64,000 bases of DNA from Acetispira formosa (nom. nud.) (GCA_023525915.1 CP026657.1:2132001-2196000); one strand, 5' to 3'. Positions 47,029 to 56,079 are shown, counted from the stretch's first letter. Made by a program: numbers and translations. The notes: generated from the letters alone by a model not told the origin.

Positions 47029-47655
47029 ATGACCCTCTATGTCGTCAACCATCCCCTCGTCCGACACAAACTCGGACTTATGCGCCCTGAAAACACCTCA
47101 ACCAGCGAATTCAGAATGCTGGCCAAAGAAATCGCCCGCCTCTTAACCTATGAAGCCACCAGAAATCTCTCCACCGCCAAAAGAACCGTTCAAGGCTGGG
47201 CCGGACCAGTGGATGTGGATTATCTCTCCGGCAAAATGGTAACCATCGTCCCCATTCTGCGGGCCGGACTCGGCCTCATGGACGGAGTGCTCGACATGAT
47301 CCCCGGCGCTAAAATCAGCGTGGTCGGCCTCTATCGTGATGAAGAAACTCTCCAGCCAGTGGAATACTACGTCAAGCTGGCCAGCAATATGAGCCAGCGT
47401 GTGGCCATTATACTCGATCCCATGCTGGCCACCGGCGGCAGCATGGTGGCAGCCATTGATTTTTTGAAAAAACAGGGGTGCAAGGAAATATGCGCCCTGA
47501 CCCTGGTCTCCGCACCCGAAGGCGTCAAAGCCGTCACCGACGCCCACCCGGATGTTGATATTTATACAGCCGCTCTCGATGACCGCCTCGATAACAAAGG
47601 CTATATCCTGCCCGGCCTGGGTGACGCAGGCGACCGCATCTTCGGGACGAGATAA
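47029..47655 (+). CDS. upp: Uracil phosphoribosyltransferase
   Basis: Salvages uracil to UMP with PRPP. From the ATG at 47029 (AAGGAA upstream) the protein is 208 residues, the exact family length, starting [19 protein letters not shown]. The PRPP loop is [13 protein letters not shown], and the uracil-binding end has [17 protein letters not shown]. The longer frame from 46948 lies in the flank of the repeat element. No uracil permease gene is adjacent. Confidence 0.97.
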   Translation: MTLYVVNHPLVRHKLGLMRPENTSTSEFRMLAKEIARLLTYEATRNLSTAKRTVQGWAGPVDVDYLSGKMVTIVPILRAGLGLMDGVLDMIPGAKISVVGLYRDEETLQPVEYYVKLASNMSQRVAIILDPMLATGGSMVAAIDFLKKQGCKEICALTLVSAPEGVKAVTDAHPDVDIYTAALDDRLDNKGYILPGLGDAGDRIFGTR

Positions 47656-47683
47656 TTGCCGCGGCTACCGGGCGGCAGACGCT

Positions 47684-48652
47684 TCAGCCGTTGACCAGAT
47701 CGGGCGAATTGCCGCCCAAAAGGCCAATGACCACGTTCCGGGCCGCCCGGCGCTTCAGCTCTTCAAACGACTGCACCGAAATGTAAGAGATGTGCGGAGT
47801 CACAACGGCGTTTTCCAACGATAGTATCGCCTCCCGGCCGGTGGGCGGTTCAATCGACAGTGTATCCAGCATCACGCCGCGAATCAGGTTTTCCGCCAGC
47901 GCCCTGGCCACGCCCTCCTCATCAATGATGCGTCCCCTGGCCGCGTTTATCAGAACGGCCGTGGGTTTCATCTTTTTGAAATCCTCATACTTGAGCAGAC
48001 CAGTCGTATGCTCATTCAGGGCCATATGCACACTGATGTAGTCCGCCCCGGCCAGCCCTTCCTCCCACTCCGTTTTACGCACGCCGTGCCCAGCCATGAC
48101 CTCGGCGGGTACATAGGGATCATAGGCCGTGACCTTCAAACCGTTGGCCCCGGCCTTGGCCGCCAACTCCTGGCCTATGCGGCCTAAGCCGATTATGTGC
48201 AGATTGGATTGCGACAGGCGCTGAGGCGGCACCGGCACAGCCCGTGCTCCCCAGGGGCGAAAAGCGACCGTGGAGGCCAGAGCCGCCAGGTTCTTATAAA
48301 AATGATAGATGGCGGCCATAACGTAATCCGTCACATCTTCATTGCAGTAGCCGGCGACATTGGTCACTTTAATGCCGCGCTCTCTGGCCGCTTCTATGTC
48401 CACCCGCTCATAGCCGCCCCCGTAAACGGAAATACAGCGGCAGACGGTCAGGCGCTCAATGACTTCACGCGGCAGGTTAACGTAAATCTGGCAGATTATC
48501 GCCTCAGCCTCAACCCCGAACTTTTCCAGGTCGGCCTGATAATCGTGAGCGGAAATCTCTATCCGGCAATCAGGAAAAGTGTCGCGCAGAATTTCCCGCT
48601 CCACCTCATAATCAGGCCATTCCTCATCAATAATCCAGATCAGCGGTTTCAT
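47684..48652 (-). CDS. D-isomer-specific 2-hydroxyacid dehydrogenase (paralog 1)
   Basis: A 322-residue NAD-dependent dehydrogenase of the SerA/CtBP-like family. The nucleotide-binding motif is IIGLGRIGQELAAK, and the catalytic residues are Arg in NAARGRIIDEE, Glu in LSIEPP and His in TPHISYIS. The start MKPLIWIIDEEWPDYE at 48652 has AAAGGA upstream. It is closely related to the next gene upstream (roughly 60% identical by eye), with the same SPDLVNG ending, so the pair arose by tandem duplication. It closes the TRAP/aconitase X cluster. The substrate is unknown. Confidence 0.85.
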   Translation of the reverse strand: MKPLIWIIDEEWPDYEVEREILRDTFPDCRIEISAHDYQADLEKFGVEAEAIICQIYVNLPREVIERLTVCRCISVYGGGYERVDIEAARERGIKVTNVAGYCNEDVTDYVMAAIYHFYKNLAALASTVAFRPWGARAVPVPPQRLSQSNLHIIGLGRIGQELAAKAGANGLKVTAYDPYVPAEVMAGHGVRKTEWEEGLAGADYISVHMALNEHTTGLLKYEDFKKMKPTAVLINAARGRIIDEEGVARALAENLIRGVMLDTLSIEPPTGREAILSLENAVVTPHISYISVQSFEELKRRAARNVVIGLLGGNSPDLVNG

Positions 48653-48718
48653 GAGCACCATCCTTTGGAATCGGTCCGGGAGTTGGCCCCCGGACCGGGA
48701 TTCAGCCAGGCCGGCCGA

Positions 48719-49687
48719 TCAGCCGTTGACCAGATCCGGCGAGATTTTCCCTTCCATGCCCATCACGGCGTTGCCCACCGCCCGCCGTTTCAGCTCCTCA
48801 AAGGATTGCACGGAAATATAAGAAACGTGCGGCGTGACATAGGCATTTTGGCAGCCAAAGATCTTCTCGCTGTAAGTCGGCGGCTCAGTGGCAATAACAT
48901 CCAGCATAGCCCCTTTAATCAGCCCTTTCTCCAGCGCCCGAACCATGGCCTCCTCATCTATGACCTTGCCTCTGGCCGTATTGACAAGGTAAGCTGAAGA
49001 TTTCATTTTTTCAAAGTCTTCATACTTGATCAGACCGGTGGTTTCTTCGTTCAGGATGCAGTTGACGCTGATATAATCCGCCCCGGCCAGCCCTTCGTCC
49101 CAGCCGGTTTTGGCAACGCCGGAGGCGGCCATCTCTTCCGCGCTGACATAGGGATCGTAAGCCGTGACTTTCAAACCGTTGCCTTTCGCTTTAGCGGCCA
49201 CTTCGCGGCCGATGCGGCCAAGGCCGATGATGTGCATAACCGATTCGCTCAAACGCATGGGCGGCCGCTCAATGGCCTGCGCGCCCCAGGGCAGCGTTTT
49301 GACTTCAGCGGACAGTTGGGCCACCTGTTTGTAAAAGAAATAAACGGCGGCCATGGTGTAATCAGCCAGATCTTCCTTGCAATAATTGGAGATGTTGGTG
49401 ACTTTGATTCCTTTTTCGCGGGCCGCGACAATATCCACCCGGTCGAAACCGCCGCCATAGACGGCAATGGCCTTACAGCGGGTCAGTCGCTCAATCGCCT
49501 CACGCGGCAAAGTCGCGTAAATCTGGCAGAGAATGGCGTCCGCGTCTTTTCCGAAATTTTCTAAATCCTCAGCATAGTCATAGCTGGAAAACCTTATGTC
49601 GCAGTCCGGGTATCTTTCGCGCAGAAGTTTCCGCTCCATATCATAGTCCGGCCACTCTTCATCAATAATCCAAATAAGGGGGGTCAT
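48719..49687 (-). CDS. D-isomer-specific 2-hydroxyacid dehydrogenase (paralog 2)
   Basis: A 322-residue sister of the preceding dehydrogenase. It has IIGLGRIGREVAAK, the catalytic Arg in NTARGKVIDEE, Glu in IATEPP and His in TPHVSYIS. MTPLIWIIDEEWPDYD at 49687 follows AGGAG. The two paralogs differ mostly in the substrate-side domain, so they may act on related acids or form a heteromer. A terminator and family G repeat lie between this gene and the aconitase X genes, so the dehydrogenases may be transcribed partly on their own. Confidence 0.85.
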   Translation of the reverse strand: MTPLIWIIDEEWPDYDMERKLLRERYPDCDIRFSSYDYAEDLENFGKDADAILCQIYATLPREAIERLTRCKAIAVYGGGFDRVDIVAAREKGIKVTNISNYCKEDLADYTMAAVYFFYKQVAQLSAEVKTLPWGAQAIERPPMRLSESVMHIIGLGRIGREVAAKAKGNGLKVTAYDPYVSAEEMAASGVAKTGWDEGLAGADYISVNCILNEETTGLIKYEDFEKMKSSAYLVNTARGKVIDEEAMVRALEKGLIKGAMLDVIATEPPTYSEKIFGCQNAYVTPHVSYISVQSFEELKRRAVGNAVMGMEGKISPDLVNG

Positions 49688-49713
49688 CTTGCACTCCTTT
49701 ATCAGCACAGCTT

Positions 49714-49800
49714 ATAAGTAACTAATTTTTTGAAGGCCGCTTCCCGGCCGTTACTCTATATTCAGACGGGCCTCGGCGTTGGCGGCGGCCCTGCCCGCTT
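49714..49800. repeat. Family G dispersed repeat, copy 2
   Basis: CTTATAAGTAACTAATTTTT, GGCCGCTTCCCGGCCGTTAC and GACGGGCCTCGGCGTTGGCG. It is a slightly shortened copy, placed inside the catabolic cluster. Confidence 0.8.
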
Positions 49801-49809
49801 TTCAGGCGA

Positions 49810-49843
49810 AAAAAGGCCGGGAACAGTCAACCGCCCCCGGCCT
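49810..49843 (-). terminator. Terminator between aconitase X and the dehydrogenases
   Basis: Read on the minus strand, AGGCCGGGGG pairs with CCCGGCCT, followed by TTTTTTCG. It lies ~35 bp after the aconitase X small-subunit stop. Confidence 0.8.
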
Positions 49844-49876
49844 GTCGCCACACAACAATCAGGCAGAGCCGAGAAC

Positions 49877-50287
49877 TTATGACAGAATCTCGATGGTGCC
49901 TTTATTAGCGTCCACCCGCACCCGGTCGCCGTTCTTGATCACCTTGTAAAATTCCGGGTCCACCCGGTCCACCATCGGTATTTCCATGATGATGGCCCCG
50001 GCCGCCAGGACGGTCTCCACATTTTCAATGATCATGGCCGCCGGCTGGTTGCCCTTCATCATCAATTGATACAGGCCGTCGCTCTGCACCACGGAGCTGC
50101 CTTTGCCGCCGGGAAAGATGATCACTTTCTTGGCCACGCTCTGGCCTTCCAGGTCGTGGGCTTTTTCAATCACCACTCCCGTGTCCGGCCGCACCAGATA
50201 AAACATGATCTCATCTTTGGAGATAATGACTTCGCTTTCACCGACGCCTTCGGAAATTTTGTGGCATGAGAAAATTTTCCCGCTCAT
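49877..50287 (-). CDS. Aconitase X small (swivel) subunit
   Basis: A 136-residue DUF126 protein that forms the swivel domain of two-subunit aconitase X enzymes. PGGKGSSVVQSDGLYQLM is the conserved substrate-binding loop, and AAMIIENVETVLAAGAIIMEIPMVD the adjoining motif. Known family members dehydrate cis-3-hydroxy-L-proline in bacteria or mevalonate 5-phosphate in archaea; which applies here is not evident. Its ATG overlaps the stop of the large-subunit gene (TAATG), so the two are made in equal amounts. Confidence 0.9.
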   Translation of the reverse strand: MSGKIFSCHKISEGVGESEVIISKDEIMFYLVRPDTGVVIEKAHDLEGQSVAKKVIIFPGGKGSSVVQSDGLYQLMMKGNQPAAMIIENVETVLAAGAIIMEIPMVDRVDPEFYKVIKNGDRVRVDANKGTIEILS

Positions 50288-51495
50288 TATTCAACCTCTC
50301 CCTTCAGCGCGGCTTCCACGCAGGTTTTCATATCACGGATGACAAATTCCAGGCCGCGCTTTCTCGGATAATAGGCGCACTTGGGCGATTCAGTCACACC
50401 GACTTTTCCGGCCAGCGGATGCCAGCAGGGCTGATCGGAACAGGTGTCTTCCACCACGTCTCCTCCGGCCGCCCGGAGGACGTCCAGAAGACCCATTTTT
50501 TCACAGGTCTTTTTGGTCTGGTCGGAAGTCATGATCCACAGGGGCACGGCCAGTTTCTTGCCGGCCACCATTTCAGTGATGAACTGAACTTCGGCCGCCG
50601 AGCTGTGCGGGCAGCCGAAAAGAGCGAAGTCGATTTTGCGGCCCCCGGGATCGGTGATCTCTTCGGCCAGCACTTTTTCCAGATCCTCATCGGTGATGGT
50701 AACCACCCTTTGGGGATCCTTGCCGCCGAAAGCCTCTTTCTCCGTGGGGGCTTCCGGGGTCACGCCGACGATGTGATACATGCCGTAGGCCCCGGAAGTG
50801 TTAAGCTCGGCCCCGAGATTTCGGTGAGCCTCGGGGGAGACGTAATCACCGAGACCAACAAAAACCGGAATGCCGGGGCCGATTTTTTTACCCATGTAGC
50901 CCAGAAGGTTATAGGAAAAGTCCGAAGTCATTTTGGCCTTGACCTGAACCAGGATATTGCCCTTTCTGTTCTCATCCAAGAGCAGGCCGTACAAAGGCAC
51001 GTAACCGGTGATGGAGGCGCACAGAGCCGACTGGGCTGATTCACGATTGGTCCTGGCCGCCCAGACGGAGTTGACGTAGGGCGTGGCGCTGGATTCGGAA
51101 AAGGCGATAACCTCGCCGGGCATGGGAATATTGGTGCCCATGTAGGGCGTGCAGCTATAGGTCAGGCGGCAGCCAAGAGCCTTGTGGGCCTCATGGGTGC
51201 GGCGCATGTGGTCGGCGTAATCATCGGTGACCATCTTCTTCTCTTTGAAGTAGGACAGACAAAAACCGGGATTGACCGTGGGATGGATTCTGGTTTTGGC
51301 TCCAAGGCCCACCATTTTTTCAGCGAACCACAGATCGGATTCCTGATTGCTGAGGGCCACATGGGAATTGGTTATGGGCACCATATGGGGTGCGTCGAAG
51401 CATTCGCCGATGGCGAACTGGACCTTCATGGCCAGGGCCGCCCCCGGTCCATGCTTTCCATCCAGCATTTCCTGCTGTTCCTGATTGAGTTTCAT
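50287..51495 (-). CDS. Aconitase X catalytic (large) subunit
   Basis: A 402-residue DUF521 protein, the iron-sulfur catalytic part of aconitase X. MKLNQEQQEMLDGKHGPGAALAMKVQFAIGE is a typical start. THPTVNPGF-like RIHPTVNPGF, YSCTPYMGTNIPMPGEVIAFSESSATPYVNSVWAART and LFGCPHSSAAEVQFI hold the Cys and substrate residues. It follows a TRAP transporter in the same direction, so the substrate is probably imported by it. The absence of a pyrroline-2-carboxylate reductase beside it argues against simple hydroxyproline use. Confidence 0.9.
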   Translation of the reverse strand: MKLNQEQQEMLDGKHGPGAALAMKVQFAIGECFDAPHMVPITNSHVALSNQESDLWFAEKMVGLGAKTRIHPTVNPGFCLSYFKEKKMVTDDYADHMRRTHEAHKALGCRLTYSCTPYMGTNIPMPGEVIAFSESSATPYVNSVWAARTNRESAQSALCASITGYVPLYGLLLDENRKGNILVQVKAKMTSDFSYNLLGYMGKKIGPGIPVFVGLGDYVSPEAHRNLGAELNTSGAYGMYHIVGVTPEAPTEKEAFGGKDPQRVVTITDEDLEKVLAEEITDPGGRKIDFALFGCPHSSAAEVQFITEMVAGKKLAVPLWIMTSDQTKKTCEKMGLLDVLRAAGGDVVEDTCSDQPCWHPLAGKVGVTESPKCAYYPRKRGLEFVIRDMKTCVEAALKGEVE

Positions 51496-51579
51496 GTAAA
51501 ACCTCTCTTAAGACGGCCCGCGCTGACTTTTTGGGGGCCGCCTGGTGTTTTTCAGCCGGGCCGGAGGGGCCGGCCCGAA

Positions 51580-52863
51580 TTATTTCTTCATCAGATCCAC
51601 CAGAAACATGGTCGTTTCCGGGACGTAAGTAACCAGCATCAAGACGATCAACAGAGAGAAGATGAGCCAGAGAATCGGCTTGACCATTTTCTCCATCGGC
51701 ACGTCCGACACGGCCGAAGCTACGAACAGGTTGATGCCGTAGGGCGGGGTGATGAAGCCGATGGCCAGGTTCATGGTGATGATGATACCCAGCTGGGTCG
51801 CACTGACGCCCAGTTCCGAGACAACCGGCAGGAAGATGGGCGAAAGAATGATGGTGGCCGGTATATTGTCAATAAAAGTGCCGATGATCAAAAGGAACAC
51901 GTTGATCATCAGAAGGATGACAATCTTGTTTGAGGTCAGTTCCAGCATGGCGCTGGCCAGGCTGGTGGGAATGTGCTGAAGGCTCAGAAAACCGGCGAAA
52001 GCGCAGGAAAGGCCCACCATGAAAGTGGTGACGCCGTTGACCACGATGGTGTCGTAAAGCGACTTATAGAGCGAAGCCCAGGTCAGTTCTTTATAGATGA
52101 ACGCACCGACAAAAACGGAATAGACCACCGTAACTACAGCCGCCTCGGTGGGCGTAAAAATGCCGGAGTAAATACCGCCGAGCACGATCACCGGAGCCAG
52201 AAGAGCCCAGAAAGCTTCTCTGAAAGCGACCAGAACATCCATAAGTTTAGGCAGGCTCCCTGAAGCTTCAATGCCCAGCTTTTTGCTCATCAAAATGTTG
52301 GCGATAATCAGGGCCAGGCCCATCAGAAAGCCGGGGATGATACCGGCGATGAAAAGATCGGTGATCGAGGCCCCCACCACCACGGCATAAATGACCAGAG
52401 GGATACTGGGAGGAATGATGACGCCGACCGTTCCGGCCGCCGCGACCACAGAGGCGGCGAAGGGCACATCATAATTTTTTTTCTTCATTTCCGGGACGAG
52501 AAAGCTGCCCACAGCCGAAGTAGTGGCCACGGCTGAACCGGAAATAGCGGCGAAAAACAGTGAAGTGACTGTGGCCACCACGGCCAGGCCGCCGGTGACG
52601 AAGCTGAAAAGAGCATTGGCCAGATTGACCAGACGCTTGGCCACCCCGCCGGTGCTCATGATATTTCCGGCCAGAATGAAGAAGGGTATGGCCATCAGGG
52701 GAAATGAATCAACCCCGACAATGGACTGCTGGGCCACCAGCATCAGGTTGATGTTGGTGAACAAGGGAATGGTGAACACGACCGACAAACCTATAGCCAG
52801 GCCAATGGGGACGCCGATCAGCAGCATGAACATAAAAAGACCGAATAAAACCAGCGCTTCCAT
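51580..52863 (-). CDS. dctM: TRAP transporter large permease (DctM type)
   Basis: A 427-residue inner-membrane protein with about 12 hydrophobic segments, the sodium- or proton-driven transport subunit of a TRAP system. FVFTIPLFTNINLM, GPIFILAG-like IPFFILAGNIMSTGG, GTVGVIIPPSIPLVIYAVV and ITPPYGINLFVAS are the family motifs. It starts 4 bp after the dctQ stop. Together with dctQ and dctP it forms one importer. Confidence 0.93.
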   Translation of the reverse strand: MEALVLFGLFMFMLLIGVPIGLAIGLSVVFTIPLFTNINLMLVAQQSIVGVDSFPLMAIPFFILAGNIMSTGGVAKRLVNLANALFSFVTGGLAVVATVTSLFFAAISGSAVATTSAVGSFLVPEMKKKNYDVPFAASVVAAAGTVGVIIPPSIPLVIYAVVVGASITDLFIAGIIPGFLMGLALIIANILMSKKLGIEASGSLPKLMDVLVAFREAFWALLAPVIVLGGIYSGIFTPTEAAVVTVVYSVFVGAFIYKELTWASLYKSLYDTIVVNGVTTFMVGLSCAFAGFLSLQHIPTSLASAMLELTSNKIVILLMINVFLLIIGTFIDNIPATIILSPIFLPVVSELGVSATQLGIIITMNLAIGFITPPYGINLFVASAVSDVPMEKMVKPILWLIFSLLIVLMLVTYVPETTMFLVDLMKK

Positions 52864-52866
52864 AGA

Positions 52867-53370
52867 TCACCCCTCCACCGGAGCTTCCGCGTCCGTGTTG
52901 AAATTTTTAATCTGGTCGCCCAGAACGCAGATGTAGCGCAGGCCGGTGACCAGGCTGCTGAAGGGCAGCGAAAGATAGACTATCCACAGCGGAAAGCGCA
53001 TGGCTGCGGAGAGGGAGTTTCTGGTCATAGCATTATTGGTCATCTTGGCCCCATACCAAACCAGGAAGCCGCACATGAAAATGGCCAGAATAGTGGCCAC
53101 GATCTTGATGATCTTTTCGCCGCGGCCGTGAACGTATTGAAAAAGTATTTCAACCTTGATGTGTTTATTGTCGCGGACGCCGATGCTCATGCCCAGCCAG
53201 ATCTGCCAGATAAATATATATCGGGCCAGTTCCTCGCTCCAGCTCAGTGAGGAGTTGAAGATCGAGCGCATGACGATTTGCAGGAAAATTATCAGGACCG
53301 TGAATACGAGACTCGCAACCAGAACCTTGGCTTCAACTTCGTCGTAAATTCGAACAAATTTTTTCAACAT
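52867..53370 (-). CDS. dctQ: TRAP transporter small permease (DctQ type)
   Basis: A 167-residue membrane protein with four hydrophobic segments. WSEELARYIFIWQIWLGMSIGVRDNKHIKVE is the conserved DctQ signature. It joins DctM in the membrane. The gene is separated from dctP by ~190 bp holding two strong hairpins. Confidence 0.92.
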   Translation of the reverse strand: MLKKFVRIYDEVEAKVLVASLVFTVLIIFLQIVMRSIFNSSLSWSEELARYIFIWQIWLGMSIGVRDNKHIKVEILFQYVHGRGEKIIKIVATILAIFMCGFLVWYGAKMTNNAMTRNSLSAAMRFPLWIVYLSLPFSSLVTGLRYICVLGDQIKNFNTDAEAPVEG

Positions 53371-53449
53371 AAATCTTCTCCACCCGGAGCCTGTGGCCTA
53401 AGAAATCCCGCGCTGGAGGCAAACTGCCTGAATTTGAGCGCAGTTATCC

Positions 53450-53548
53450 AAAGGCCGTTATAAACAATGGCCTTTCGGGGGCGCGCCGGCCGGAAATTTT
53501 CCGGCCGGCGGCTGGCAGCCCGGCACACTGACGCAAAGCGTGCCGGTC
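53450..53548 (-). terminator. Intra-operon hairpins after dctP
   Basis: Three hairpins lie in the dctP-dctQ gap: CCGGCACGC-type arms at 53519-53548, GCCGGCCGGAAA with TTTCCGGCCGGC at 53485-53509 (perfect 12-bp stem), and AAAGGCC with GGCCTTT at 53450-53475. None has a long T run. They may stabilise the dctP message so that more binding protein than permease is made, as in other binding-protein operons. Confidence 0.6.
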
Positions 53549-53563
53549 AACCGTTATTTGGGC

Positions 53564-54571
53564 CTATTTGTTGTATTTCTCGACGATGGTGAAAAGTTCT
53601 TCGCCGATTTTGGGCTTGTTCTTGGTATAGACGGGCTGAACCGCTTCCACGAACTTCTGGTGGTTTTCAGGCGTGATGTAGGTGATTTCCATGCCGGCGT
53701 CGGCCAGGAGCTTGATGTAATCGGCGGTTTCACTGGATTCCAGGCCGCGCTGATATTTTATCAGATATTCGTCCGCGCCGCGGGTCATGATTTCCTGAAG
53801 GTCGGCGGGCAGATCGTTAAAGAAATCCTTGTTCATCAGGATGGCCATGATGCTGAAGGTGTGGTTGGTGATGCTGTAATACTTCTGAACTTCATAAAAA
53901 CGGCTGGCATAGGTCAGGGAAGGAGCATTTTCCTGGCCGGTGACCGTGCCCTGCTGAAGGCCGGTGAAGATTTCGCCAAAGCTCATGGGCGTGGGGTTCG
54001 CGCCCAGGGCGTTGAACATATCGATGAAAACCGGGCTCTGCATAACGCGGATCTTCAGACCCTTGAGGTCGGCCGGCTCATTGATGGGGCGAGTGTTGTT
54101 CGAGAGGCAACGGGGGCCGTTGTAGTTATAACCCAGGTTGTGGAAACCGAGTTTGTCCAGGGTTTTATCATAATCCTGGCCGATCTCGTTATCCAGAGCG
54201 TTGAAGATGGCTTCTTCACTCTTAAAGAGGAAGGGCATATCCAGGAGGCCGAATTTTTCATCATAGGAAGCCAGAACGGAAACGGCCGGCAGTGACATCT
54301 GGACAGTGCCCAGTTCCACGCCTTCAATGGATTCCTTATCGCCGCCCAGAAGGCCGTTGGGGAAAATCTGAACGTCCAGACGGCCGTTTGACTCTTTTTC
54401 CACATACTCTTTGAATTTCAAGAGCGATTTGTGGGTGGAGCGGTCTTCCGCCTCAATGTGGGCCACCCGGATGATGATTGGTTTTTCAGCCGCGCCGGCC
54501 AGTCCGGTCATGAAAAGACCGCAGACCATGAAACAGCTCATGATGATTGCCAAATTGAACTTTTTGTTCAT
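53564..54571 (-). CDS. dctP: TRAP transporter substrate-binding protein (DctP type)
   Basis: A 335-residue periplasmic protein with a signal peptide (MNKKFNLAIIMSCFMVCGLFMTG, cleavage near AGAAE). VAHIEAEDRSTHKSLLKFKEYVEKESNGRLDVQIFPNGLLGGDKE and PMSFGEIFTGLQQGTVTGQENAPS are DctP hallmarks; the GQEN motif and the Arg in LKIRVMQSP (carboxylate binding) suggest an organic acid ligand. The ATG at 54571 follows GAGGAGG; the longer frame to 54670 is rejected. First gene of the cluster. Confidence 0.93.
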   Translation of the reverse strand: MNKKFNLAIIMSCFMVCGLFMTGLAGAAEKPIIIRVAHIEAEDRSTHKSLLKFKEYVEKESNGRLDVQIFPNGLLGGDKESIEGVELGTVQMSLPAVSVLASYDEKFGLLDMPFLFKSEEAIFNALDNEIGQDYDKTLDKLGFHNLGYNYNGPRCLSNNTRPINEPADLKGLKIRVMQSPVFIDMFNALGANPTPMSFGEIFTGLQQGTVTGQENAPSLTYASRFYEVQKYYSITNHTFSIMAILMNKDFFNDLPADLQEIMTRGADEYLIKYQRGLESSETADYIKLLADAGMEITYITPENHQKFVEAVQPVYTKNKPKIGEELFTIVEKYNK

Positions 54572-55003
54572 TAAAAAGACCTCCTCAGGTTTGAACCGCG
54601 CCCCGGGCCGGGGCAATGCGCCGCGCGGGCGGCGCTGGTGCGCTAAAGGCTCGGCCGGGAACTTTTCCACGGCCTTGCCGTTTTACAGAGCCTTGCAGGC
54701 AAGGCACAAGACTATTTTAATATGCCCCAAGCCGCCGGGATAATTTTACAAGCCCGGCCCTCAGCGATTGGCAACATCGGATCAACACAAAATAAACACC
54801 CGGCAACCTCAATCGCCAACAACAGCTGAAGTGAACACACTAATCCACCCGCATCGGGCGGCCCTTCGAGGCGGTCCGGTGATGCGCGGATGTTTCGGCG
54901 GACATTGACAATTAATTCACTTCAAAAAAGGGCATAGTTCACCCTTAAGCCAACAAGTTGAAAAATTGAAGCTTAATGCATTTATACATGTGTAAAAAAG
55001 TGA

Positions 55004-55017
55004 ACCTGTATGCAGGT
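55004..55017. promoter_or_regulatory. Candidate operator for the GntR regulator
   Basis: ACCTG-TATG-CAGGT is a perfect inverted repeat in the 580-bp divergent region. It lies just downstream of a possible minus-strand promoter for dctP (TTGACA at 55053-55048, TATACC 15 bp on). A repressor bound here would block dctP. Assignment is by position only. The rest of 54572-55000 shows no gene. Confidence 0.45.
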
Positions 55018-55087
55018 CAAATACAAGGTATAGCATTTCCGGGAAATTGTCAAGTGAAAAAACTGGCCAATAAAGCGTGGGAATTCA

Positions 55088-55116
55088 TTGACTTAACCGC
55101 ACATATAGGTTATATT
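55088..55116 (+). promoter_or_regulatory. Sigma-70 promoter of the gntR-type gene
   Basis: TTGACT (55088-55093), 17 bp, TATATT (55111-55116). Start of transcription near 55123, about 30 nt before the ATG. Confidence 0.75.
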
Positions 55117-55153
55117 TAAATATTGTAGCCAAACTGATTGGAATGGGGTTTTT

Positions 55154-55879
55154 ATGGCGCGAGCTTCAACTTCTACTGCTAGAACAGAGGTCGGCAGCTT
55201 AACAAAAGTTGCATATGACCGAATAAAAGCTGATATCATGCAGCATAGAATGAGGCCAGGCGAGTGCCTGAGCGGATGCCAACTGGCCAAAAAGCTCAAC
55301 ATGAGCCGCACTCCGGTGCGGGAGGCTTTGAATCTTCTGGCCAATGAAGGCTTTGTGGAAATTCAAAACGGCGTAGGCATTCATATAAAGGAAATCACTA
55401 AGAAAGATATTCTGGAACTGATCGAAGTGCGAGTAACCCTGGAATGCGCCGCCCTGGAATCCAGCACTTTCGGAGTCAATCTCAACGCCCTGGAAGAGCT
55501 TGAAGAGGGGTGGCTGAAGCTGGAAAGAGAGTTCCAGAGCGGCCAGTTGGATGATCTGGATAAAGTTATGAATCTTGATTACCAGACCCATGATTTTATT
55601 GTGGCCAGCAGCAATAATTCTTATCTGGTGGAAGTGATTCAGAATGTCTCCGACCGCTTCAGGCAGGTTCAGTATCTCTCGGTCAAGGCCTTGAACGATG
55701 TGGAGGATACCATAAGTCAGCATCTGGAACTGCTGGATGGTCTGAAAAAAGGCCGTCTCAGTGACGTGATGAGGCAGCTCCGCGAGCATATCCTGGAAGC
55801 GGAGACCTATATTTTCACTGATACCCCGGCTAAAAAAACCAAAACTATCCGTCGCCCTTCAGCCGCGAAAGAAGTCTGA
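55154..55879 (+). CDS. GntR-family regulator with FCD domain
   Basis: A 241-residue transcriptional regulator of the FadR subfamily. The winged helix is at ~15-80 (YDRIKADIMQHRMRPGECLSGCQLAKKLNMSRTPVREALNLLANEGFVEI). The FCD effector domain is helical (ILELIEVRVTLECAALESS, DYQTHDFIVASSNN, HLELLDGLKKG) and typically binds an organic acid through a metal held by Asp and His residues, visible here as D..H and later H. It is divergent from dctP and so probably controls the TRAP/aconitase X cluster in response to its substrate. Confidence 0.9.
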   Translation: MARASTSTARTEVGSLTKVAYDRIKADIMQHRMRPGECLSGCQLAKKLNMSRTPVREALNLLANEGFVEIQNGVGIHIKEITKKDILELIEVRVTLECAALESSTFGVNLNALEELEEGWLKLEREFQSGQLDDLDKVMNLDYQTHDFIVASSNNSYLVEVIQNVSDRFRQVQYLSVKALNDVEDTISQHLELLDGLKKGRLSDVMRQLREHILEAETYIFTDTPAKKTKTIRRPSAAKEV

Positions 55880-55904
55880 AAGTCTTTTTGAACGTCTGGG
55901 GTCT

Positions 55905-56045
55905 GGGCTTGTTTTGACTTGGCCCCGTTCCGGGTGATTTGAAACCTGTTCGTAAATAGTAAAGCCCTGGCCGTATTACCCGCGTTTTTCAATGCTTGAA
56001 ATATTAAGCATATTACTCCGCCCAGAAACACTCAAGTCTTTTATA
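55905..56045. repeat. Degraded family E element in a family F remnant
   Basis: GGGCTTGTTTTGACTTGGCC and CCCGTTCCGGGTGATTTG resemble one family F arm. GAAACCTGTTCGTAAATAGT then begins a family E copy, whose right end has decayed (CTCAAGTCTTTTATA). Confidence 0.55.
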
Positions 56046-56079
56046 TGGTCAACGTTATAATTTCGGAACCCATTGACCC

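Noticed and set aside
49810..49843. Reading the whole 47.7-54.6 kb cluster as a single transcript
   Set aside because: A good terminator follows the aconitase X small subunit, so co-transcription of the dehydrogenases is not certain.
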